Below the pieces are notes generated by a model. The model was not told the DNA's origin and searched no databases. It was given only the letters and a program-made list of their open reading frames with translations. From assembly GCF_004791165.1 (NCBI RefSeq), contig NZ_SRUZ01000008.1:187397-251396 (forward strand): a stretch of 64,000 nt of DNA, written 5' to 3'. Each line of letters opens with the position of its first letter. The stretch's first letter is position 1. A program made the position numbers and the translations under genes. Shown one piece after another: positions 57,141-64,000 of this stretch. This stretch comes from Mesorhizobium sp. M8A.F.Ca.ET.218.01.1.1 (GTDB lineage: Bacteria; Pseudomonadota; Alphaproteobacteria; Rhizobiales; Rhizobiaceae).

Positions 57141-59216
57141 ATGACCAATTCGATCGCACAAAGGCAGCCAGGGCCAGTTGACGAGACGCAAGATCCCTTT
57201 CTCTGGCTGGAGGACAGGACCAGCAAACAATCGCTCGACTGGGTTCACCAGCAGAATGAGGTGACGGTGGCGCAATTGCAGGGCGATCCGTCCTATCAGG
57301 CGTCGTTCCAGACGGCACTCGACCTGATGACGGCCGAGGACAATATCGCGGTCGGCGCGGCAATCGCGGGCCATGTCTACAATTTCTGGCAGGACAAGAC
57401 CAATGCGCTCGGCCTGTGGCGGCGCACGACAGTCGCTTCCTACAAGACCGACAAGCCCGAATGGGAAACGATCATCGACTTCGACCAACTGGCGGCGAAG
57501 GAGGGGATAAAGTGGGTGTTCGGCGGCGCTGTCAGACTCTACCCCGATTTCAACCGCTGCCTGGTCTCGATGTCGCCCGATGGCGGTGATGCCAGTGCAA
57601 TGCGCGAGTTCGACATCGCGGCCAAGTCCTTCGTCGAAGGCGGTTTTCAGGCGTCGGCCTCGAAATCGGGCTTCGGCTGGCTGGATGAGGACACGGTCAT
57701 CGTCTCGGCCGCGTTCGAAGAGGCCGACAAGACAGAGTCCGGATATCCGCGCGTGGTCAAGCTCTGGAAGCGCGGCACCAGGCTGGAAGAGGCAACCCCG
57801 ATCTTCGAGGGAAAGACCGAGGATCTCGCCGTTGGCGCCGGCGTCGAGTTCGACGGCGAGAAGCGCCATCTGTTTCTGGCGCGGACACTCAACTTCTTCG
57901 CATCGCACAGTTTCCTGCGCCTCCCTTCGGGCGAGAACCGCCGCATCCCGCTGCCCGACGACGTTACCGACACCGCGCTCTTCAGGGATCAGCTGGTGTT
58001 CGGGGTGCGCACTCCGTGGACGGCGCCGGACGGCACCGCATGCCAGCCGGACGGGCTTTATTCGCTCGACTTCGCGTATTGGATCGAAACTGGCGGTTTT
58101 GGCGCCATCGAGACCTTGCTGGCGCCGGCGCATCGCGTCTCGATTGCCGGGCTCGCCAGAACGCAGGACCGCCTGTTCATCAACCTGATGGACAATGTCC
58201 GCGGCAAAGTTATCGTCTGCGAGCGCAAGGATGGCGCCTGGTCGCTGAAGCCTGTCGCGCTGCCTGAAAACGGCACTGTCGGCATCAGCCATGCAGAGCA
58301 TTTCGGCTCCACCGTGTCCTTTTCCTTCACCGATTTCCTCACGCCAAGCTCGATCATCTGGTCCGATGACGATGGCGAGACGCTGGCCACCGTGAAGTCG
58401 CAGCCGGCCCGCTTCGATGCCTCGCCGCTGATCTCGGAACAGTTCGAGGCACGATCGAAGGACGGCACGATGATCCCTTACTTCGTCGTCAGGCGGCGGG
58501 ACCAGAACGGGCCGGTGCCGACGCTGCTCTATGGCTATGGCGGCTTCGAAGTGCCGCTCTTGCCTGGCTATGCCGGCGTGCGCGGCAGGCTGTGGCTGGA
58601 GAAAGGCAATGCCTATGTGCAGGCCTGCATTCGCGGTGGTGGCGAATTCGGACCTGGCTGGCACCAGGCGGCGCTGAAAGGCAAGCGCCAGAACGGCTTC
58701 GACGACTTTGCCGCGGTGGCCGAGGATGTCGTCAGGCGCGGTATTGCGACAGCCCAATCGCTCGGCATTCAGGGCGGCTCCAACGGCGGCCTGCTGACCG
58801 GCGCTTCCCTGACACAGCATCCCGAGCTTTTCGGCGCCGTCATCATCGAGGTGCCGCTGCTCGACATGCTGCGCTACACCGAATTGCCGCCGGGCGCTTC
58901 GTGGATGGCCGAATATGGCGATCCGTCAAAGCCGGAAGATGCCCAGTGGCTTTCGGCCTATTCGCCCTATCAACATGTCAAGGCGGATGCCGCCTATCCG
59001 CCGGTACTCTTGACCACCTCGACCGCCGACGACCGGGTCCACCCCGGCCACGCGCGCAAGATGGCGGCCCGCCTGCTGGAGGCCGGACATGGCAAAACGC
59101 TGTTCTTCGAGGAGACCGAAGGCGGACATGGCGGGCGCGGCGACCGCCGGCCGCAGGCGGCGCAGACGGCGATGAAGTATGTGTTTCTGCAGCGGGCGCT
59201 GAGCGGCGAAGCCTGA
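57141..59216 (+). CDS. S9 prolyl oligopeptidase family protein
   Basis: Serine peptidase of 691 aa: N-terminal beta-propeller (about 60-420) and C-terminal alpha/beta hydrolase with Ser in GGSNGG near 555, Asp in STADDRVHPGH and His in EGGHGGRGD. ATG 57141 has GGAGA upstream; a longer frame upstream is unsupported. It should cleave small Pro-containing or similar peptides in the cytosol. Confidence 0.88.
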   Translation: MTNSIAQRQPGPVDETQDPFLWLEDRTSKQSLDWVHQQNEVTVAQLQGDPSYQASFQTALDLMTAEDNIAVGAAIAGHVYNFWQDKTNALGLWRRTTVASYKTDKPEWETIIDFDQLAAKEGIKWVFGGAVRLYPDFNRCLVSMSPDGGDASAMREFDIAAKSFVEGGFQASASKSGFGWLDEDTVIVSAAFEEADKTESGYPRVVKLWKRGTRLEEATPIFEGKTEDLAVGAGVEFDGEKRHLFLARTLNFFASHSFLRLPSGENRRIPLPDDVTDTALFRDQLVFGVRTPWTAPDGTACQPDGLYSLDFAYWIETGGFGAIETLLAPAHRVSIAGLARTQDRLFINLMDNVRGKVIVCERKDGAWSLKPVALPENGTVGISHAEHFGSTVSFSFTDFLTPSSIIWSDDDGETLATVKSQPARFDASPLISEQFEARSKDGTMIPYFVVRRRDQNGPVPTLLYGYGGFEVPLLPGYAGVRGRLWLEKGNAYVQACIRGGGEFGPGWHQAALKGKRQNGFDDFAAVAEDVVRRGIATAQSLGIQGGSNGGLLTGASLTQHPELFGAVIIEVPLLDMLRYTELPPGASWMAEYGDPSKPEDAQWLSAYSPYQHVKADAAYPPVLLTTSTADDRVHPGHARKMAARLLEAGHGKTLFFEETEGGHGGRGDRRPQAAQTAMKYVFLQRALSGEA

Positions 59217-59459
59217 TCTCATTCCAGCACCACTTGAGCAAAGGGTGGTTCACCTCGACCGCCCTTTGCTCTAAGGTACCTTCATGGCTCTCGCTAGACT
59301 ATCAGCTCGTGCGTTTCGGGTCGCGGTGACACCGTCATCGCGCACGCTGCGCGCCGAGCTTTTGCGGCTGTGCGCCCGTATCGGTTATTCGCCACCTGCC
59401 GTCCTCTGACGAATTCGCCCCGGCGCCGCCGGAATGATTTCAGAGGAAAGATCAAATCA

Positions 59460-60839
59460 ATGACCTATCAGAACTATTCGCTGAAGCAGCTTCAGCAGAT
59501 CGACGCCGCGCATCACTTGCATCCCTTCACCGACCATAAGGAGTTGCGCGAGGCTGGCGCGCGCGTCATCACTCACGCCAATGGCCCGTTCATCTACGAT
59601 TCCGAAGGGACGGAACTGCTGGATGGGATGGCCGGCCTGTGGTGCGTCAATATCGGCTACGGCCGTGACGAACTGGCCGAGGCTGCCTATGCCCAGATGA
59701 AGGAACTGCCTTACTACAATTCCTTCTTCAAATGCTCGACGCCGACGCCGGTGCTGTTGTCGAAGAAGCTGGCCGAGATCGCACCGAAAAACGTCAACCA
59801 GGTGTTTTATGGCTCGTCCGGTTCAGAGGCCAACGACACCGCCTTGCGGCTTGTGCGCCACTATTGGGTGCTGGAAGGCAAGCCGGAGAAGAACCGCGTC
59901 ATCTCGCGCAAGATGGCCTATCACGGCTCGACCATCGCCGGCACCTCGCTCGGCGGCATGGATGCCATGCACAAGCAGCTCAACGGCGCGGTGCCCAACA
60001 TCGTCCATGTGATGATGCCCTATGCCTATGAGCTGGCTCTGCCTGGCGAAAGCGACCATGATTTCGGCCTGCGCGCGGCCAAATCGGTCGAGGATGCCAT
60101 CCTGGAGGCCGGCGCCGAGAAGGTCGCGGCGTTCATCGGCGAGCCGGTGATGGGCGCGGGCGGCGTCAAGATCCCGCCGGCAAGCTACTGGCCCGAAGTG
60201 CAGCGCATCTGCCGCAAATACGATGTGCTGTTGATGCTGGACGAGGTCATCACCGGCTATGGCCGCACAGGCGAGTGGTTCGCGGCCCAGACCTTCGGCA
60301 TCGAACCGGACACCATCACCACGGCCAAGGCGCTGACGTCGGGCTATCAGCCGCTCTCGGCGCTGCTGGTGGGCGATCGCATTGCGTCGGCGCTGGTCGA
60401 GAAGGGCGGCGAGTTCAACCATGGCTACACCTATTCGGGGCACCCCGTTGCCTGCGCCGTGGCGCTGAAGAACCTCGAGATCATCGAGAGGGAAGGCCTG
60501 GTCGACCGCGTCAGGAACGACACCGGACCCTATTTCGCCAAGGCGCTGCAGGAGCGCATCGCCGGGCATGATCTGGTCGGCGAGGTGCGTTCCATCGGCC
60601 TGATGGGCGCGATCGAGATCGTCAAGGACAAGGCGACGAAGGAGCGCTTCCTGCCGTCGGGAAGTGCTGCGGTTGTTGTGCGCGACCACGCGATCGCCAA
60701 CGGCATGATGCTGCGCGCCACCGGCGACACGATGATCCTGTCGCCGCCGCTGATCTGGACCCGCGACACCATCGACATGGCCTGCGAGCGCATCGGCAAG
60801 GCGCTCGACCTGGCGCAGGCCGACCTGCGCAAGCGCTAA
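59460..60839 (+). CDS. Class III PLP-dependent aminotransferase
   Basis: Omega-amino acid aminotransferase of 459 aa. The PLP Lys lies in TTAKALTSGYQPLSALL; LMLDEVITGYGRTGEWF carries the cofactor-contact Asp; GSSGSEANDTALRL is the phosphate-binding part. Family members act on putrescine, beta-alanine, 4-aminobutyrate or taurine with pyruvate. The specific amine is not readable. AGAGGAAAG precedes the ATG. Confidence 0.88.
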   Translation: MTYQNYSLKQLQQIDAAHHLHPFTDHKELREAGARVITHANGPFIYDSEGTELLDGMAGLWCVNIGYGRDELAEAAYAQMKELPYYNSFFKCSTPTPVLLSKKLAEIAPKNVNQVFYGSSGSEANDTALRLVRHYWVLEGKPEKNRVISRKMAYHGSTIAGTSLGGMDAMHKQLNGAVPNIVHVMMPYAYELALPGESDHDFGLRAAKSVEDAILEAGAEKVAAFIGEPVMGAGGVKIPPASYWPEVQRICRKYDVLLMLDEVITGYGRTGEWFAAQTFGIEPDTITTAKALTSGYQPLSALLVGDRIASALVEKGGEFNHGYTYSGHPVACAVALKNLEIIEREGLVDRVRNDTGPYFAKALQERIAGHDLVGEVRSIGLMGAIEIVKDKATKERFLPSGSAAVVVRDHAIANGMMLRATGDTMILSPPLIWTRDTIDMACERIGKALDLAQADLRKR

Positions 60840-60844
60840 GAAAC

Positions 60845-60877
60845 GAGGCAGGCGCCCACCAATCGGACGCCTGCCTC
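60845..60877. terminator. Hairpin after the aminotransferase gene
   Basis: Perfect 10-bp arms GAGGCAGGCG / CGCCTGCCTC with a 13-nt loop, 6 nt after the stop. It lacks a clean T-run on the plus strand, so termination may be weak. Confidence 0.5.
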
Positions 60878-60962
60878 AAAATATCGTCGCGGTCGGAACG
60901 AATATTGCTACCGCGCGTAGTTGATGGCGCAGCGCAGCGGCTGCCCTATGGGGATTGTGTTC

Positions 60963-61328
60963 ATGAGCAGGACTGGCAGGAGCCGGCGCCGCCGAGAAGC
61001 GGTCACGATCGGCAGCGATCTCATGCTGGCGCCGATGGTGGCGATGATGCGCCTGCCTCTCATGGCAATGGACGCCGGAAGCGGCCAGCCGTGGGGAACC
61101 GAAACCGCGCGGGCCGTCAACGAGAAGACGGTTGCACTGGCTGAAGGTGTCTTCGCGGCGCAGATGTCCCTGCTGCAATCGGCGACCCGTTTCTGGCCCG
61201 AAATCCTTTCCGGCCTTACCCCGTCGCTGCTCAATGGCATTGCGGCGGAACGATCAATCAGCGCCGCGCTGAAGCCCGCCAGCCGAGCGGTGAAGGCGAA
61301 TTTTCGCCGGCTTTCCACAAAGACCTGA
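60963..61328 (+). CDS. Phasin-like hypothetical protein
   Basis: Protein of 121 aa: Met-rich hydrophobic part (LMLAPMVAMMRLPLMAM) followed by an amphipathic helical segment (LAEGVFAAQMSLLQSATRFW). The helical part recalls phasins, but no certain family. GGGGATT upstream supports ATG 60963; longer frames start at 60921. Confidence 0.5.
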   Translation: MSRTGRSRRRREAVTIGSDLMLAPMVAMMRLPLMAMDAGSGQPWGTETARAVNEKTVALAEGVFAAQMSLLQSATRFWPEILSGLTPSLLNGIAAERSISAALKPASRAVKANFRRLSTKT

Positions 61329-61433
61329 TCCACAGTGTCTGCTCAGGCGCATGGGGGTGCGCGGAACTTTGATTTTGCGCATCGTCCAGATCATGGGCTA
61401 GAACCAGCCGGTGCAGTTACAGTGGGGGATGCA

Positions 61434-62078
61434 ATGGCCGGACAACCGCTCAACCAGCCGGCTGAAATTCCAGCCGAGCTTGATCGCTGGAACTGGGGCG
61501 CCTTCTTCCTCAACTGGATTTGGGGCATCGGCAACAGCACTTTCATCGCGCTGCTGGCGCTGATCCCCGTCGTCAACCTCATCATGATCTTCGTGCTCGG
61601 CGCGCGCGGCAGCCGCTGGGCCTGGCGGAACCGCGCCTGGCGCGATGCGGAGCAATTCCGCAAGACGCAGCGCAACTGGGCGATCGCCGGCCTTGCCGTC
61701 TGGGTGGTCAGTATCGGCGGCTGTGCGACGATGGTCGGCAGCATCCCTTTCGTGCTCAAGGGCAGCGACGCCTACCGGATGACCATGGACGCCGTCCGTG
61801 CCGACACCCGGGTGAAGGCCACGATCGGCGACGATGTGGCCGATAATTTCTGGGTCGGCGGTAATCTCAATGTCAATGCGAATGGCGCCGGCGACGCCCA
61901 GTTCAGTATTCCCGTCCACGGCGCCAAGGGCAAGGGCACCGTGTTTTCGCATCTCGTTCGCAATGCAGGCACATGGAGCACGCGCCTGCTCGTGGTCCGC
62001 GTCGACGGCGTCGATGCACCGATCGTGCTGACCAATGAAGATCACGTGCCGATCCCGGGTGCGGCGATCGGAATATAG
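61434..62078 (+). CDS. Membrane protein with Coa1-like C-terminal domain
   Basis: Protein of 214 aa. Residues about 20-95 form two or three membrane segments (WGAFFLNWIWGIGNSTFIALLALIP, AIAGLAVWVVSIGG). The C-terminal half resembles the cytochrome oxidase assembly Coa1/DUF1783 domain (RADTRVKATIGDDV, SIPVHGAKGKGTVF). GGGGG precedes ATG 61434. Probably a membrane-anchored assembly factor; the assignment is by pattern only. Confidence 0.65.
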   Translation: MAGQPLNQPAEIPAELDRWNWGAFFLNWIWGIGNSTFIALLALIPVVNLIMIFVLGARGSRWAWRNRAWRDAEQFRKTQRNWAIAGLAVWVVSIGGCATMVGSIPFVLKGSDAYRMTMDAVRADTRVKATIGDDVADNFWVGGNLNVNANGAGDAQFSIPVHGAKGKGTVFSHLVRNAGTWSTRLLVVRVDGVDAPIVLTNEDHVPIPGAAIGI

Positions 62079-62311
62079 ATGATCGTGGATAGGAAAGGGG
62101 CCTGAAATGCAAAAACCGCGCCCCATCGGGAACGCGGCTTTGCCAGATACGCATGGCGTTTCGCTACGAAGACACTTGCGAAACTTACGGGCTCCGGTAC
62201 GCGAGACCTGATCCGGAGCGCCGGGCGGATGCGATATGTCCGCCTCGCAATCCGTTTTATAGGGACATCGTTACCGCAGAGTTATCGAGAGCTTAAGCAA
62301 ATCTAAATTTG

Positions 62312-62335
62312 CGGGTCTTTCTCCGCAAAGACCCG
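62312..62335 (-). terminator. Hairpin after the 3-hydroxyisobutyrate dehydrogenase gene
   Basis: Perfect arms CGGGTCTTT / AAAGACCCG with a 6-nt loop, 25 nt beyond the minus-strand stop, followed by an AT-rich stretch. A second, bulged CCGCG hairpin near 62116-62137 has T5 on the minus strand. The rest of 62079-62359 shows nothing. Confidence 0.5.
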
Positions 62336-62359
62336 GGAAAAGTCTATCGAATCCGCTGT

Positions 62360-63244
62360 TTAGGCCGGGTTGCCGCGCAGAAAATTAATTATGCCGGAAA
62401 AATCGGCGCCGCCATGGCCCTGGGCGTTGAACAGCGCATAGAGCTGCGCCGCCTCGGCGCCGAGCGGTGTCACGGCGCCCGCGCCAAGCGCTGCTTCCTG
62501 GGACAATTTCAGGTCTTTCAGCATGAGAGCCGCGGCAAATCCCGGCTTGTAATCCCTGTTGGCGGGCGAAGTGGGCACCGGGCCGGGCACCGGGCAATAG
62601 GTGGTCAGAGACCAGCATTGGCCCGACGAGGTCGAGGCGACGTCGAACAGCGCCTGATGCGACAGGCCGAGTTTCTCCGCCAGCACGAAGGCCTCGGCAA
62701 CGCCGATCATCGAAATGCCGAGGATCATGTTGTTGCAGATCTTGGCGGCCTGGCCGGCGCCGTCACCGCCGCAATGGACGATGCGCCCGGCCATCGGCTT
62801 CAGGATCGGCTCGGCGGCGGCGAAGGCATCGTCGGAACCGCCGGCCATGAAGGTCAACGTGCCGGCTGTCGCCCCGCCGGTGCCACCGGAGACCGGCGCA
62901 TCGATCGACAGCAGGCCGTGTTTGGCGGCGATTGCATGCGCCTTGCGCGCCGATTCCACGTCGATGGTCGAGGAATCGATGAACAAGGCATTTTTCTTCG
63001 CCTTGGGGGCGATATCCTCATAGACCGACAGCACGTGCTTGCCGGCAGGCAGCATGGTGATGACGACATCGGCATCCTTCACGGCGGCAACGGCGTTGGC
63101 CATGATTGTGATGCCATGCTCGCGCGCGATCGTCAGGTTCTCTGTCATCAGGTCGAAGCCGTGCACCGCATGCCCCGCCTTGACGAGATTGGCGGCCATC
63201 GGATTGCCCATGTTACCGAGGCCGATGAAGGCGATCGTCGTCAT
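62360..63244 (-). CDS. mmsB: 3-hydroxyisobutyrate dehydrogenase
   Basis: NAD-dependent enzyme of 294 aa of valine catabolism, oxidising 3-hydroxyisobutyrate to methylmalonate semialdehyde. Visible motifs are FIGLGNMGNPMAANL (Rossmann), DAPVSGGTGGA (substrate binding), and GGDGAGQAAKICNNM with the catalytic Lys. Follows the acyl-CoA dehydrogenase gene on the same strand, the usual mms order. Length normal. Confidence 0.9.
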   Translation of the reverse strand: MTTIAFIGLGNMGNPMAANLVKAGHAVHGFDLMTENLTIAREHGITIMANAVAAVKDADVVITMLPAGKHVLSVYEDIAPKAKKNALFIDSSTIDVESARKAHAIAAKHGLLSIDAPVSGGTGGATAGTLTFMAGGSDDAFAAAEPILKPMAGRIVHCGGDGAGQAAKICNNMILGISMIGVAEAFVLAEKLGLSHQALFDVASTSSGQCWSLTTYCPVPGPVPTSPANRDYKPGFAAALMLKDLKLSQEAALGAGAVTPLGAEAAQLYALFNAQGHGGADFSGIINFLRGNPA

Positions 63245-63270
63245 TGTCTCACTCCCGGAGTTTGCTGGCT

Positions 63271-64000
63271 TCAGCGTCCTATCAGCGCCCGCGCGATGAT
63301 GACGCGCATGATCTCGTTGGTGCCTTCCAGAATCTGGTGGACGCGCAGGTCGCGGACCAGCTTCTCGATGCCGTAATCATGCAGATAGCCATAGCCGCCG
63401 AGCAGTTGCAGCGCATCGTTGGCGACGTTGAAGCCGGTGTCGGTGACGAAGCGCTTTGCCATCGCCGACCATTTACCGGCGTCCGGAGCCTTGCGGTCGA
63501 GCTTCGAGGCCGCCGCATAGAGGAAGATGCGCGCTGCCTGCAATTCGGTCTCCATGTCGGCCAGCCTGAACTGCAGCGCCTGGAACTGGTTGATCTTCGA
63601 GCCGAAGGCCTTGCGCTCAGCCGTGTAGGCCAGCGCCTTGTCGAGCGCCGACTGCGCGCCGCCCAGCGAACAGGCGGCGATGTTCAGCCGGCCGCCGTCG
63701 AGCCCGGCCATGGCGATGCCGAAACCGGCGCCTTCGCCCGACAGGAGGTTCTCGGCCGGCACCTTGCAGTCCTCGAAGATGACCTGGCGGGTCGACTGCA
63801 TGTGCCAGCCCATCTTGTGCTCGTTGGCCCCGAAGGACAGGCCTGGCGCATCCTTGGGCACGACGATGGTGGAGATGCCTTTCGGGCCATCGGCGCCGGT
63901 GCGCACCATGACGGCATAGACATCGCTGTCGCCGGCGCCGGAGATGAACTGCTTTGCGCCGTTGAGCACATAGTCGCCGCCGCTCTTCACCGCGCGCGTC
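63271..64000 (-). CDS. Acyl-CoA dehydrogenase (isobutyryl-CoA type), 5' end beyond the window
   Basis: C-terminal 243 residues or so are present; the gene continues past base 64000. Features: FISGAGDSDVYAVM, LDGGRLNIAACSLGGAQSAL, ERKAFGSKINQFQ, LLGGYGYLHDYGIEKLVRDLRV and the C-terminal ILEGTNEIMR with the catalytic-region Glu. Adjacent to mmsB, hence probably isobutyryl-CoA dehydrogenase of valine degradation. Confidence 0.85.
   Translation of the reverse strand, partial: TRAVKSGGDYVLNGAKQFISGAGDSDVYAVMVRTGADGPKGISTIVVPKDAPGLSFGANEHKMGWHMQSTRQVIFEDCKVPAENLLSGEGAGFGIAMAGLDGGRLNIAACSLGGAQSALDKALAYTAERKAFGSKINQFQALQFRLADMETELQAARIFLYAAASKLDRKAPDAGKWSAMAKRFVTDTGFNVANDALQLLGGYGYLHDYGIEKLVRDLRVHQILEGTNEIMRVIIARALIGR

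Overview
The window looks like a chromosome segment of a high-GC alphaproteobacterium of the order Hyphomicrobiales, most likely Mesorhizobium or a close relative. The reasons are DUF1127 small proteins, GlxA/AraC and LysR regulators, a Bmt-type homocysteine methyltransferase, RIME-like intergenic palindromes, and chromosomal non-pyrrolysine MttB-family genes. The species call is an inference from gene content; no rRNA or tRNA is seen.

Region 1 (1-15.97 kb) is host DNA. It holds a NitT/TauT-type ABC importer, a GlxA/AraC regulator that could control it, small DUF1127 genes, a LysR regulator beside a frameshifted esterase, and a minus-strand corrinoid/one-carbon operon: virulence-factor-domain protein, MetV-like Cys-rich subunit, MetF-like reductase, methyl-H4folate:corrinoid methyltransferase and a RACo/RamA-like corrinoid activator. 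A formyltransferase-fold protein, a DUF4893 protein, a sugar-epimerase-like SDR and a DUF1638 protein follow.

Region 2 (16,054-34,054) is an integrated element of about 18 kb bounded by a perfect 30-bp direct repeat. The repeat lies over the last codons of the corrinoid-protein gene. The element has a tyrosine integrase, AlpA/Xis-like HTH proteins, a replication protein with iteron-like repeats inside its gene, and a complete HK97-type head and packaging set (portal, protease, capsid, connector, HNH, TerS, TerL). It also has a tailspike-like gene and cargo-like genes for a secreted protein and a lipoprotein. I see no tape measure, major tail protein, baseplate, holin or lysin gene. This is the layout of a capsid-forming phage satellite (cf-PICI-like).

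Region 3 (34-45.5 kb) is host DNA again: the corrinoid protein and a divergent MttB-family methyltransferase, a 4Fe-4S protein, a dienelactone hydrolase, a BaiN-like flavoprotein, an ECF sigma factor coupled to a von Willebrand factor A protein, Bmt and an XRE regulator. Without the element, the corrinoid protein and MttB would sit directly beside DUF1638 and the one-carbon operon. Together these genes would take a methyl group from a quaternary amine or similar compound, pass it via corrinoid to H4folate, and oxidise it through MetF/MetV, with RACo repairing inactive Co(II).

Region 4 (45.7-64 kb) holds a desaturase, a PhnD-like protein, and a minus-strand operon of a second MttB, a DUF559 protein, a dimethylglycine/sarcosine dehydrogenase-GcvT fusion and a DddP-like M24 protein with all seven key active-site residues. 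Tandem MFS transporters, an S9 oligopeptidase, a class III aminotransferase and valine-catabolism genes (MmsB, acyl-CoA dehydrogenase cut by the window edge) complete it. Two shared operators tie parts together: TTTGCGAC-N4-GTCGCAAA (GlxA gene and the MetV/MetF operon) and a 9-4-9 palindrome GATATAAAG-N4-CTTTATATC (corrinoid methyltransferase and bmt).
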